DNA from: an uncultured Sphingomonas sp.
GTDB taxonomy: Bacteria > Pseudomonadota > Alphaproteobacteria > Sphingomonadales > Sphingomonadaceae
Assembly (NCBI GenBank): GCA_913776045.1
Contig: CAJYOI010000016.1
Location: forward strand, 1 to 64,000
Length of the DNA: 64,000 nt
Direction of reading: 5' to 3'
Shown: in pieces, positions 41,442-50,339 of the stretch
How positions within the stretch are numbered: position 1 is the stretch's first letter
Layout: every line of letters starts with the position of its first letter
Translations under genes and position numbers: made by a program
The notes under the pieces: generated by a model
What the model was told of the DNA's origin: nothing
The model's database searches: none
The model's input: the letters and a program-made list of their open reading frames with translations, nothing else

Positions 41442-43247
41442 GTGAGTCTCTCGCCCGCCTTCCTCGACGAACTGCGTCACCGCACGACCTTGTCCGGACT
41501 GATCGGCAAGACGACGAAGCTGCAGAAAGCCGGTCGCGAATTCCGCGCCTGCTGCCCGTTCCACAACGAGAAGAGCCCGTCGTTCTACGTCAACGACGAC
41601 AAGGGCTTCTATCATTGCTTCGGCTGCGGCGCGCATGGTGATGCGATTCGCTGGCTGACCGACAATCGTGGGCTGCCGTTCATCGACGCGGTGAAGGAAC
41701 TGGCGCAAGCCGCCGGGCTCGACATGCCGGCGATGGACCGCAAGGCCGCGGAGAAGGCCGAGCGCGCCAAGGGCCTGACCGAGGCGATGGCGGACGCGGC
41801 GGCCTGGTTCACGACCCAGCTTCAGGGCATCGCCGGTGGCGAAGCGCGCACGGTATTGGAAAAGCGCGGCGTGAAGCCTGACACCGCCGCCGCCTTTTGC
41901 CTAGGTTTCGCGCCCGACTCCCGCGGCAAGCTGAAGGACGCGCTGAAGGAATATGGCGACCCGATGCTGGTCGAAGCCGGGCTGCTGATCGCGGTCGACG
42001 GCAAGGCGCCGTATGATCGTTTCCGTGGCCGGCTGATGATCCCGATCCGTGACGCGCGCAGCCGGGTCATCGCGTTCGGCGGCCGGATTATCGGCGAAGG
42101 CGAGCCGAAATATCTGAACTCGCCCGAGACGCCGCTCTTCGACAAGGGGCGTACGCTCTACAACATCGACCGCGCGCTGCCCGCGGCGCGCAAGTCGGGC
42201 CGCGTCATCGTGGTCGAAGGCTATATGGACGTCATCGCGCTGGCGCAGGGCGGGATCGACGAGGTCGTGGCCCCGCTCGGCACGGCGCTGACGGAACATC
42301 AGCTCGAACGGCTGTGGCAGATGGCGGACGTGCCGATCCTGTGCTTCGACGGCGATACGGCGGGCCAGAAGGCCGCGATCCGTGCCGCGCAGCGTGCCCT
42401 GCCGTTGCTGAAGCCCGGCAAGAGCCTCGCGTTCGCCACCCTTCCCCCTGGCCTGGACCCCGACGACGTGATCGGCGCCGGCGGGCGCAAGGCGTTCGAG
42501 GGCATTTTGAACCGCGCGCGGTCGCTCGACGAATTTCTCTGGGTCAGCGAATTCGGAACGGTGTCACCGATGGCCGGTCCTGACGAGCGCGGCAGCCTGT
42601 TGCACCGGCTTTACCAGATCGCCGACACGATCGCCGATCCGATCCTGAAATCACAGTATCGCGACACGTTTCGCGAGCGGTTCTACGGCGTCTTCGGCAG
42701 CAAGGCGCAGCGGTTTTCGGTCGTGCAAGCGGCGGCGGCACCGGTCCAGAGGCCGCGCAAGGGGCTGGCCTATTCGATCCAGCGGGCGGTTCTGTTGGGG
42801 TTGATGCGCTATCCCGAAGTTCTGAAAGCGCGGATCGAGGATGTCTTCGATCTGCCACTTGGCTCTCGCGCGCTGATCGAACTGCGAGATTGTCTTGTCG
42901 AGCAAGCTCGGCATTGGAACGCGGAGGAGATGGCCGAGATTACGTGCGAAGTGCTGGCCATGATGGCCGGCATCGATGTCGAACCGCGATCCTACACCGA
43001 AGATCTTGCCTTCACCTTTTACTTCTCCCGCGACGCTTTTGAGGAAGCCCGCGGCGACCTCGAGCGGACGATTGACCTGCTTATCGAGGAGCATCTGGCG
43101 CGGCGAGCGGTCGCATTGATCAATGCCGAGATCGAACGTGACCTGAGCGAACGCACATTCGACGAGCAGCAAGCCGCGCGTCGTCGGGTCGACGATGTGC
43201 GAAACCGGCTAACCGACTGGGTCGACCAGTTCCGAACCGCCGCTTGA
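41442..43247 (+). CDS. dnaG: DNA primase
   Basis: Primase synthesises RNA primers at the replication fork. The 601-residue protein starts at GTG 41442, with AAGGGCGG upstream. It has an N-terminal zinc finger (CCPFHNEKSPSFYVNDDKGFYHCFGCGAHG) and a TOPRIM catalytic core (RLMIPIRDARSRVIAFGGRIIGEGEPKYLNSPETPLFDKG, VVEGYMDVIALAQGGIDEVVAPLGTAL, CFDGDTAGQKAA). The C-terminal helicase-binding region is helical. Downstream lies rpoD, giving the primase-sigma order of the macromolecular synthesis operon; rpsU is not present. Confidence 0.96.
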   Translation: MSLSPAFLDELRHRTTLSGLIGKTTKLQKAGREFRACCPFHNEKSPSFYVNDDKGFYHCFGCGAHGDAIRWLTDNRGLPFIDAVKELAQAAGLDMPAMDRKAAEKAERAKGLTEAMADAAAWFTTQLQGIAGGEARTVLEKRGVKPDTAAAFCLGFAPDSRGKLKDALKEYGDPMLVEAGLLIAVDGKAPYDRFRGRLMIPIRDARSRVIAFGGRIIGEGEPKYLNSPETPLFDKGRTLYNIDRALPAARKSGRVIVVEGYMDVIALAQGGIDEVVAPLGTALTEHQLERLWQMADVPILCFDGDTAGQKAAIRAAQRALPLLKPGKSLAFATLPPGLDPDDVIGAGGRKAFEGILNRARSLDEFLWVSEFGTVSPMAGPDERGSLLHRLYQIADTIADPILKSQYRDTFRERFYGVFGSKAQRFSVVQAAAAPVQRPRKGLAYSIQRAVLLGLMRYPEVLKARIEDVFDLPLGSRALIELRDCLVEQARHWNAEEMAEITCEVLAMMAGIDVEPRSYTEDLAFTFYFSRDAFEEARGDLERTIDLLIEEHLARRAVALINAEIERDLSERTFDEQQAARRRVDDVRNRLTDWVDQFRTAA

Positions 43248-43417
43248 TTCAAGGCGAGTCTCACCCATATCGGCGGCTGTCCGGACGCGACGCGATCGTC
43301 TCGGCACAGGCGCTGCGGAACGTCTCAAACATCTAAACTGGCCGCGCGATCCTTGCAGTCGCCGGAAAAATCTACGAATGGCGGTAAAATAGCCGCCATC
43401 TGAGTCGAGGGTAATTG

Positions 43418-45466
43418 ATGGCTAAGTCCAACGGCGGCGGCAACAGCGGCGGCGACGACATGACGATCGACACGGGCGACGCCCCGCTAATCGACCTGAA
43501 CGAAGGGTCGCTTAAAAAGCTCGTCGCGCGCGCGAAGAAGCGCGGCTACATCACCGTCGACCAACTGAACGAGATGCTGCCGCAGGACCAGATGTCCAGC
43601 GAGCAGATCGAAGACGTCATGTCGGCGCTGAACGACATGGGCATCAATGTCGTCGAGAATGAGGACGCCGGCGAAGACGACCAGCAGCAGGAGGAGGAAT
43701 CCTCCGACGACGCCGAGACGTCCGACGATGGTTCGGACGGCAGCCAGACCTTCGAAGTCGCCAAGAAGAAGGAAACGGTCGATCGCACCGACGATCCCGT
43801 TCGCATGTACCTTCGCGAGATGGGGGCGGTCGAGCTTCTGTCGCGCGAAGGCGAGATCGCGATCGCCAAGCGGATCGAGGCCGGGCGTGACACGATGATC
43901 CTGGGGCTGTGCGAATCGCCCATCACCTTCAACGCGATCATCGGCTGGTCGACCGCCCTCAACGAAGGCACGATGCAGCTGCGCGAGATCCTGGATCTCG
44001 ACGCCATGCTGTCGAAGGGCCCATCGGCCGAGCAGGTCGAGGGTGCCGAGGAAGACGACACCGGCGAGATCAGCGAGAAGACCGCGGGCACCAGCTTCAA
44101 GGAAGAGGAAGAGCCCGAGGAAGCGTCTGCCGACGAGGACGACGACGACATGACCGAGCGTCGTGCGCCGCGTCCCAGCGACGACGAGGAGGAGGACAAC
44201 ACCCTCAGCCTCGCGCAGATGGAAGAGACGCTGAAGCCCCAGGCGCTCGAGAAGTTCGCGAACATCACCGCGATCTACAAGAAGTTCGCCAAGGTTCAGG
44301 AGCAGCGCCTGGAAGCCATGGGCGCCGGCGGCGAGCTGTCGGCGGCGGACGAGCGCAAGTATCACAAGCTGCGCGAAGACCTGACCGCGGAGGTCGAGAG
44401 CGTCCAGTTCCATCAAGCCAAGATCGAGTATCTCGTCGACCAGCTCTACAGCTTCAATCGCCGCCTCACCGCGCTGGGCGGCCAGATGCTGCGTCTGGCC
44501 GAGCGCCACAAGGTGCCGCGCAAGGCGTTCCTCGACGCCTACGTTGACCACGAACTCGACGAGAATTTCCTGGCCGTAAACGCCAAGACCGACAAGAAAT
44601 GGGCCGCCTTCGCCGCGAACGAAGCGGGCGCGGTCGACCGCATCCGAACCGAAATCGCCGAGATCGCGCAGCAGACCGGCATGGCGCTCAGCGAGTTCCG
44701 CCGCATCGTCAACATGGTGCAGAAGGGCGAGCGCGAGGCGCGGATCGCGAAGAAGGAGATGGTCGAGGCCAACCTGCGCCTCGTGATATCGATCGCGAAG
44801 AAGTACACCAATCGCGGGTTGCAGTTCCTGGATCTGATCCAGGAAGGCAACATCGGCCTGATGAAGGCGGTGGACAAGTTCGAGTACCGCCGCGGCTACA
44901 AATTCAGCACCTATGCGACGTGGTGGATCCGTCAGGCGATCACCCGTTCGATCGCCGACCAGGCGCGGACGATCCGCATCCCGGTCCATATGATCGAGAC
45001 GATCAACAAGCTGGTCCGCACCAGCCGCCAGTTCCTGCACGAGCAGGGCCGCGAGCCGACGCCGGAGGAAATGGCCGAGCGCCTGAGCATGCCGCTCGAA
45101 AAGGTGCGCAAGGTAATGAAGATCGCCAAGGAGCCGATCTCCCTCGAAACGCCGATCGGCGACGAGGAAGACAGTCACCTGGGCGACTTCATCGAGGACA
45201 AGAACGCGGTCATTCCGGTCGATGCGGCGATTCAGGCGAACCTCAAGGAAACGGTCACGCGCGTGCTCGCCAGCCTGACTCCGCGTGAGGAGCGCGTGCT
45301 GCGTATGCGGTTCGGTATCGGCATGAACACCGATCATACGCTGGAGGAGGTCGGGCAGCAGTTCAGCGTGACCCGCGAGCGCATCCGACAGATCGAGGCG
45401 AAGGCGCTCAGGAAACTGAAGCACCCCAGCCGAAGTCGCAAGATGCGATCATTCCTCGACCAGTAA
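43418..45466 (+). CDS. rpoD: RNA polymerase primary sigma factor (sigma-70, RpoD)
   Basis: The 682-residue vegetative sigma factor has region 1.1 ([32 protein letters not shown]), an acidic spacer, and region 1.2 ([32 protein letters not shown]). Region 2 follows ([57 protein letters not shown]), then region 3 and region 4 ([51 protein letters not shown]). ATG 43418 with GAGGG upstream is preferred over TTG 43415. A strong terminator follows. The 170-base gap after dnaG probably holds its own promoter. Confidence 0.98.
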   Translation: MAKSNGGGNSGGDDMTIDTGDAPLIDLNEGSLKKLVARAKKRGYITVDQLNEMLPQDQMSSEQIEDVMSALNDMGINVVENEDAGEDDQQQEEESSDDAETSDDGSDGSQTFEVAKKKETVDRTDDPVRMYLREMGAVELLSREGEIAIAKRIEAGRDTMILGLCESPITFNAIIGWSTALNEGTMQLREILDLDAMLSKGPSAEQVEGAEEDDTGEISEKTAGTSFKEEEEPEEASADEDDDDMTERRAPRPSDDEEEDNTLSLAQMEETLKPQALEKFANITAIYKKFAKVQEQRLEAMGAGGELSAADERKYHKLREDLTAEVESVQFHQAKIEYLVDQLYSFNRRLTALGGQMLRLAERHKVPRKAFLDAYVDHELDENFLAVNAKTDKKWAAFAANEAGAVDRIRTEIAEIAQQTGMALSEFRRIVNMVQKGEREARIAKKEMVEANLRLVISIAKKYTNRGLQFLDLIQEGNIGLMKAVDKFEYRRGYKFSTYATWWIRQAITRSIADQARTIRIPVHMIETINKLVRTSRQFLHEQGREPTPEEMAERLSMPLEKVRKVMKIAKEPISLETPIGDEEDSHLGDFIEDKNAVIPVDAAIQANLKETVTRVLASLTPREERVLRMRFGIGMNTDHTLEEVGQQFSVTRERIRQIEAKALRKLKHPSRSRKMRSFLDQ

Positions 45467-45470
45467 GACG

Positions 45471-45499
45471 AGGCCCGGGCATCTCCCGGGCCTTTTTTT
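45471..45499 (+). terminator. Rho-independent terminator after rpoD
   Basis: The inverted repeat AGGCCCGGG/CCCGGGCC around a CATCT loop is followed by seven T. It begins four bases after the rpoD stop. It is the clearest intrinsic terminator in the window. Confidence 0.92.
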
Positions 45500-45686
45500 A
45501 TCCATAAAAGCACCTGCCACAATTTGGCTTGTGCAATGCCTCCTCCGACACACCTCCTAAACCGACACCCTTGATTTCAATTAAATGAAGATAGGAACGT
45601 AATCGGATCATTTTGCTGGATATTTTTGCGAAGATTTGAGTATTAGATCGCAGCTGGGTCGCTAATAGGGGTTGGCATCTCAGATC

Positions 45687-46565
45687 ATGGAAGCCGTTAC
45701 AGCATCTGACTTGGTGCGCCACTTCGGCGCCTGGCGCGATAGGGCGATGAACCAGCCCGTCTACATCCATCATCACGGCCGGCCGAAGCTGGTCCTGACG
45801 TCGGTCGATTTTCTCGAACGACTGGTGTCATCGCGCGGCCAGGACAAACCGGATCGGGGTGGCTTGGCGACGTTGCTCGACATGATGGATTCAATCGTCC
45901 TCGTAACCGATGCCGATCTTTGTCTGGTCGGGGTCAGTCCACCCGCTCGGCACCTGCTGGTTCGGGTCGATTGGCGCGGCAAGACGCTCGAGGAAATCCT
46001 GCCCGAGGAAGTTCGTCCATTTCTGCTGAGAGCGGTGGAAGCGGCCAGGGCCAGTGGCGTGCCGGAACGTTTGCAGCTTCGCTTGGGGACCAACGGCAGC
46101 CGCCGGGTGGATGTGTCGATCGAACCCTATGATGACGGTGTGTGCGTCGTCGGGCATGATCGCACGGCGCAGGAAATCCAGACAATGGCGCAGGCCCGAA
46201 TGCAGGCGATCGACGACATGGTCAGCCTGCTCGGCAATGTCGCGTGGCTGCGTATCAATCTTCGCGGGTACATCGTCGGCGCGTCGAAATCGTTCGAGCG
46301 GCTCTCGGGCCTGATGCCAGCGGCCTATTCCAGCGTGCGACTGCCGACGCTGTTCGACCTTCCGACGCGTGTCGGCGTGGGCGACACGCTCGAAAAGGCG
46401 ATCGACACGATGTCGGCGCACGCGATCAACGCCCGGCTGATCGCGCAGCGGGGCGAGGCAATGCCCGTCCAGATCGCTTTTTCCGGCGAGCTGTTGCGCG
46501 TCGCGGGCGACGTCGTCCTGGCCACGCTATCTATCGTCCCGAATTCTGCAGGCGACGCCGGTTAA
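45687..46565 (+). CDS. PAS-domain regulator with antitoxin-like (Phd/YefM) N-terminus
   Basis: The 292-residue protein begins with MEAVTASDLVRHFGAWRDRAMNQPVYIHHHGRPKLVLTSVDFLERL, which strongly resembles the DNA-binding N-terminal domain of Phd/YefM antitoxins, including the HGRPKLVL segment. Two PAS-like domains follow, roughly 60-165 (DSIVLVTDADLCLVGVSPPARHLL) and 170-285 (NVAWLRINLRGYIVGASKSFERLSG). There is no kinase or output domain. No toxin gene is nearby, so the antitoxin fold is probably reused for promoter binding under PAS control. An in-frame TTG at 45672 is less likely as start. The preceding 180 bases are A/T-rich and hold its promoter region. Confidence 0.72.
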   Translation: MEAVTASDLVRHFGAWRDRAMNQPVYIHHHGRPKLVLTSVDFLERLVSSRGQDKPDRGGLATLLDMMDSIVLVTDADLCLVGVSPPARHLLVRVDWRGKTLEEILPEEVRPFLLRAVEAARASGVPERLQLRLGTNGSRRVDVSIEPYDDGVCVVGHDRTAQEIQTMAQARMQAIDDMVSLLGNVAWLRINLRGYIVGASKSFERLSGLMPAAYSSVRLPTLFDLPTRVGVGDTLEKAIDTMSAHAINARLIAQRGEAMPVQIAFSGELLRVAGDVVLATLSIVPNSAGDAG

Positions 46566-46647
46566 TTTTTGGTCACGAGTGGTTAAGTCACCGTCAACCG
46601 CATCTTTACGCGGTTCGGTATAGTCTTTGCCGCGAAGACAGAACGCA

Positions 46648-46663
46648 GCCGGCACGTGCCGGC
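46648..46663. repeat. 16-base perfect palindrome between PAS gene and the unknown gene
   Basis: GCCGGCACGTGCCGGC is a perfect palindrome with CACGTG at its centre, followed by GTTTTCT. It lies 83 bases after the PAS gene and 27 bases before the next gene. It could be an operator for that gene or a short terminator stem. Confidence 0.5.
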
Positions 46664-46689
46664 GTTTTCTGACGGAGTGGTAACGGTCG

Positions 46690-47355
46690 ATGGTTTTCGC
46701 GACGACGCATAGCGACAGGTCTAACGGCGCATGGACGGCGCTGGCGGCTATGGTCGAAAACGACGGCAGCCGCCGCGAAGGCTATTGCGCGTCGTTGCTG
46801 CGTCCCGACGCGCCGGCGCGCGATCTTGCCGATGCCGTCCATTGTCTGTGCCTGCTGCATGGCCGCCAGCCTGGCGTGATCGATTCGGCCGCCGCCCGGC
46901 CGGTGACCGACGACACCAACGCTCTGCTCGAAAAGGCTGCCGCGGCCTATGCCGAGGAACGCGCGACCCTGATCCGCTTGGTCGCAGCGGTCGGCCCGCT
47001 CCCGAGCACGCCGGGGCAGGCCGAAACCGAAGCCGCGATCGCTGCCCAGCGGCACGCGCTCGACATGTTGGCGACCTCCGATCGCAAGGGCTGTCCGATG
47101 GGCGCATCGCTGGCGCTAATGCTCGACTGGGCCGCGATCCGGGCCGTGCTCGACGCGACCGCGGCGCGGGTCGGGATCGAGATCACGCCATCCGTCCTGC
47201 CCACCCCCGCCGAAACCGCCACGCTGGTCGATGCCATCGGTGGGTCCGCGCCGTTCGATCGCGCGCTGTTGTTCGGTGCGCAGCAGTTGCTCGCCCAGCA
47301 TCACGCGCTGTGGCAGTTGCTGGAGGCGCGCGCAGAGGCTCGAAACATCGGCTGA
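46690..47355 (+). CDS. Conserved-looking protein of unknown function
   Basis: The 221-residue protein is alpha-helical and soluble, with landmarks DLADAVHCLCLLHGRQPGVIDSAA, ERATLIRLVAAVGPLPSTPGQAETEAAIAAQRHALDMLATSDRKGCPMGASLALMLDWAAIRAVLDA, and a C-terminal FGAQQLLAQHHALWQLLEARAEAR helix. I cannot name a family; it does not look like an enzyme with obvious catalytic residues. GGAGTGG lies upstream of ATG 46690. It follows the PAS regulator and precedes the MoxR ATPase by 39 bases in the same direction, so it may belong to either unit. Confidence 0.65.
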   Translation: MVFATTHSDRSNGAWTALAAMVENDGSRREGYCASLLRPDAPARDLADAVHCLCLLHGRQPGVIDSAAARPVTDDTNALLEKAAAAYAEERATLIRLVAAVGPLPSTPGQAETEAAIAAQRHALDMLATSDRKGCPMGASLALMLDWAAIRAVLDATAARVGIEITPSVLPTPAETATLVDAIGGSAPFDRALLFGAQQLLAQHHALWQLLEARAEARNIG

Positions 47356-47394
47356 CCCTTGGCGCGTCGCGGACGACGCGCTACGCCAACACCC

Positions 47395-48240
47395 ATGCGT
47401 TTCGAAGGCACCCAAAGCTATGTGGCGACCGATGACCTGAAGGTCGCGGTCAACGCCGCCGTCACCCTCCGCCGTCCGCTGCTGGTGAAGGGCGAGCCCG
47501 GGACCGGCAAGACCGTTCTTGCCCAGGAAATCGCCAAGGCGGTGGGTGCGCCGCTGATTGAATGGAACGTCAAATCGACGACCAAGGCGCAGCAGGGACT
47601 GTACGAATATGATGCGGTCGCTCGGCTGCGCGACGGCCAATTGGGCGACCCGCGGGTCCACGACATCGGCAACTACATCCGCCGCGGCAAATTGTGGGAG
47701 GCGTTCACTAGCCCCACCCTGCCCGTCCTGCTGATCGACGAGATCGACAAGGCCGACATCGAATTTCCGAACGACCTGCTGCAGGAACTCGATCGGATGG
47801 AATTCCACGTCTACGAGACGAAGGAAACGGTGCACGCGGTCGAACGGCCGATTGTCGTCATCACGTCGAACAACGAAAAGGAACTGCCCGACGCGTTCCT
47901 GCGCCGGTGTTTCTTCCACTATATAAAATTCCCCGATCGCGAGACGATGCAGGCGATCGTCGACGTCCACTTCCCCGGCATCCAGAAGCTGCTGGTGACC
48001 CGCGCGATGGACGTGTTCTACGAACTGCGCGATGTGCCGGGCCTGAAGAAGAAGCCGAGCACGTCCGAACTGCTCGATTGGCTGAAGCTGCTGCTGCACG
48101 AAGACATGCCGCTCGAGGTGCTGCAGAATCGCGACGCCACAAAGGCGATTCCGCCGCTGCACGGCGCCTTGCTGAAGAACGAACAGGACGTCATGCTGTT
48201 CGAACGTCTGGCATTCATGGCCCGCCGCCAGGGTCGCTGA
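47395..48240 (+). CDS. MoxR-type AAA+ ATPase
   Basis: The 281-residue ATPase has Walker A GEPGTGKT (33-40) and Walker B LPVLLIDEIDKADIEF, sensor residues in VVITSNNEKELPDAFLRRCFFHYIKFPDRETM, and a C-terminal helical lid. It belongs to the MoxR/CbbQ-NorQ group, which works with VWA-domain proteins to activate or insert cofactors into partner enzymes. Its probable VWA partner lies at 50340-51518, separated by two unrelated genes. The start MRFEGTQSYVATDDLK (47395) is preferred over the in-frame 47359. Confidence 0.92.
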   Translation: MRFEGTQSYVATDDLKVAVNAAVTLRRPLLVKGEPGTGKTVLAQEIAKAVGAPLIEWNVKSTTKAQQGLYEYDAVARLRDGQLGDPRVHDIGNYIRRGKLWEAFTSPTLPVLLIDEIDKADIEFPNDLLQELDRMEFHVYETKETVHAVERPIVVITSNNEKELPDAFLRRCFFHYIKFPDRETMQAIVDVHFPGIQKLLVTRAMDVFYELRDVPGLKKKPSTSELLDWLKLLLHEDMPLEVLQNRDATKAIPPLHGALLKNEQDVMLFERLAFMARRQGR

Positions 48241-48297
48241 AGAACGGTAAGTCGCAGTAACCGAATGGAAAGCGGGTCGCGGGCATGACTGCTCGCG

Positions 48298-48843
48298 ATG
48301 TTCGACGGTGCGTTCAAGCGAATCGGGATTGGTGTGGCGCTGTTGCTGGCGCCCCTGCCCGCGACTGCCTCCATCCTCGATTACGTCGGGCAATGCGTGC
48401 CGTTCGCGCGTGCGGCGTCGGGCGTGCAGATATACGGCGACGCCTGGACGTGGTGGGATCAGGCGCAGGGTCGCTATCCGCGCGGTCATGAGCCGCGCGT
48501 CGGCGCCGTCGTCGCCTTTGCCCGATCCGCGAAGCTGCGCCTGGGCCACGTCGCCGTCGTCAGCCGCGTGGTCGAGCGGCGCGTGCTGATGCTGACCCAT
48601 GCCAACTGGTCCCGTCAGGACGGCCGGCGAGGCTTCGTCGAACAGGATGTGACGCTGTTCGACGTGTCGCGCGACAACGACTGGTCGGAAGTGCGCGTCT
48701 GGTACAGGGGCGTGACCGGCCTGGGCGGTTCGACCTATCCGGTCCATGGTTTCATCTATGGGCCAAAGGGCGCGACGACGCCCGATCTCAGCAGCAGCCG
48801 CCCGGACTATGTCGGATCGCTGATCGACGCCTACGGCAGCTGA
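48298..48843 (+). CDS. CHAP-domain peptidoglycan hydrolase, exported
   Basis: The 181-residue protein starts with a signal-like hydrophobic segment (IGIGVALLLAPLPATASI) followed by a CHAP fold. Catalytic Cys-33 lies in GQCVPFAR, His-84 in LRLGHVAVVSRV, and a third polar residue in LTHANW (His-101/Asn-103). CHAP amidases cut peptidoglycan peptides or act as envelope remodelling enzymes. It sits between the MoxR ATPase and a glycosyltransferase, and all are transcribed in the same direction, suggesting a cell-envelope locus. Confidence 0.85.
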   Translation: MFDGAFKRIGIGVALLLAPLPATASILDYVGQCVPFARAASGVQIYGDAWTWWDQAQGRYPRGHEPRVGAVVAFARSAKLRLGHVAVVSRVVERRVLMLTHANWSRQDGRRGFVEQDVTLFDVSRDNDWSEVRVWYRGVTGLGGSTYPVHGFIYGPKGATTPDLSSSRPDYVGSLIDAYGS

Positions 48844-48890
48844 AGCGCGCGTTGACGCCGCGTTAACCACGCCGCCATAGCTTCGACGTC

Positions 48891-50288
48891 ATGGAAACGC
48901 TGCCCACCGCCAGCCTGACGCGTCGCGAATGGGCGATCGTTCTGGCGATCGCCGCCGGCGCGCTCGCTCTGCGGATCGCGATGGGCCAAGGCGCGCTGTG
49001 GCTCGACGAAGCATGGTCGGCGATGCATGCGCGCGACGCGGCCACGCCGATCGGCGTGTTCCTTGGCATCAACCACGACAACAACCACCATCTGAACAGC
49101 CTATGGATGCAGATGGTCGGTATCGACGCGCCGCCGGTGGTGCAGCGGGGTCTCGCCATCGTGACTGGCACGGCGACGGTGATCGTCGCCGCGGTGCTTG
49201 GCCGGCGTGACAGCTGGCCGACCGCGCTGACCGCCGCGGCGATCTTCGCTGTGTCGCCGTTCTTCGCGCATTATGGCTCGGAAGCGCGCGGCTATGCGCC
49301 GATGATGCTCGCGCTGCTGATGGTCCTGCTGCGAACGCAGGCTTGGCTGGACGGCGCGCCGCGGCCGACCACGGGACTGGCGCTGTGGGGCCTGATCGGC
49401 ATGCTGTCGCAGCTGACGATGGCCGTCGCTCTCGTCGCGGTCGCCGGATGGGCATTCCTCGAATTGGTCCGCCGAGAATCGGTGCGGTCTGCCCTCTTCG
49501 AGACCACGCGAACCTTCGCGCCTGCAGCGATCGCCTGCGCGATGACACTGGGCGGCATCCTGTTGGCAGCCAAGATTAATTCCGGAGAGATGCGGTTCGG
49601 CGCCTATGTGCCCTACACCGGCCGCGACCAGATCCGCGCGCTGTTGTCGATCACCGGCTACACCATCGCTGTTCCCAGAGGCGCCTTCTGGCCGGCCATC
49701 CTTTTGATGGTGATCTTGGCGTTCGCCACTGTCCGGCGGGGGCCGCGGATCGGTTTCTACTGGCTGGCTCTGATCGCCTTTCCGCTCGCCGTTGCGATCC
49801 TCCAGCCCGGCAATCCGGGCCACGCGCGCTATTATTCGCTGATGGCGGTCGCGATCGCGCTGATGCTGAGCGACGTGACCGGCGCGCTGATCGCCGCGGG
49901 TGGCTGGCGGCGGCTGACGGCGCTGGCTGGATTGGTCGTCCTGATCGGCACCGGCCTGTTCGAAGATGCCCGCCTGATCCGGAACCAGCGCGGCGACCCG
50001 GGCCGCGCCATCACCGCAATGCAACGGGTCGCGCCGGACGGGACCAGCATCTTGGTCGACCGACGCAGCGCCGTACCGGTGGTGGCGGCGGCAAGCCTGG
50101 TGAACCACTATCCCCTGCGGATCACGCGGCAGGACTGCTCAGGCGCACCTTTCCTGTTCATCGATCGCTATGACGATGAAACCTTTCCCGACCGCGAGCG
50201 GCGGTGCGGACGAACTTATGTGCCTTATGCCACCTTACACGCCGTCGGCATGACCAATTTCCACTGGCGGCTGTACCGCCTTCGCTGA
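48891..50288 (+). CDS. Multi-pass membrane glycosyltransferase (GT-C, ArnT/GT39-like)
   Basis: The 465-residue protein has about ten hydrophobic segments and the GT-C signature ALWLDEAWSAMHA near the N-terminus, where the Asp-Glu pair lies in the first periplasmic loop. FFAHYGSEARGYAPMMLALLMVLL follows. The C-terminal 100 residues are soluble and contain three Cys. Such enzymes move sugars from polyprenyl phosphate donors to envelope acceptors. The acceptor is unknown. It follows the CHAP gene by 47 bases. Confidence 0.75.
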   Translation: METLPTASLTRREWAIVLAIAAGALALRIAMGQGALWLDEAWSAMHARDAATPIGVFLGINHDNNHHLNSLWMQMVGIDAPPVVQRGLAIVTGTATVIVAAVLGRRDSWPTALTAAAIFAVSPFFAHYGSEARGYAPMMLALLMVLLRTQAWLDGAPRPTTGLALWGLIGMLSQLTMAVALVAVAGWAFLELVRRESVRSALFETTRTFAPAAIACAMTLGGILLAAKINSGEMRFGAYVPYTGRDQIRALLSITGYTIAVPRGAFWPAILLMVILAFATVRRGPRIGFYWLALIAFPLAVAILQPGNPGHARYYSLMAVAIALMLSDVTGALIAAGGWRRLTALAGLVVLIGTGLFEDARLIRNQRGDPGRAITAMQRVAPDGTSILVDRRSAVPVVAAASLVNHYPLRITRQDCSGAPFLFIDRYDDETFPDRERRCGRTYVPYATLHAVGMTNFHWRLYRLR

Positions 50289-50339
50289 ACGGCGGCGCGA
50301 GGCTTGCGCTCGCACCGGCGCGTCGTCACAACGGCCGCC

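Noticed and set aside
43487-45424. Long antisense open frame across rpoD
   Set aside because: It is a shadow of the highly conserved rpoD coding sequence with no ribosome site or recognisable domain.
45687-45830. Complete toxin-antitoxin module
   Set aside because: The antitoxin-like domain is fused to PAS domains and no toxin-type gene follows or precedes it.
47116-48870. Long minus-strand open frame across the MoxR and CHAP genes
   Set aside because: It is antisense to conserved genes and has no identifiable domain.
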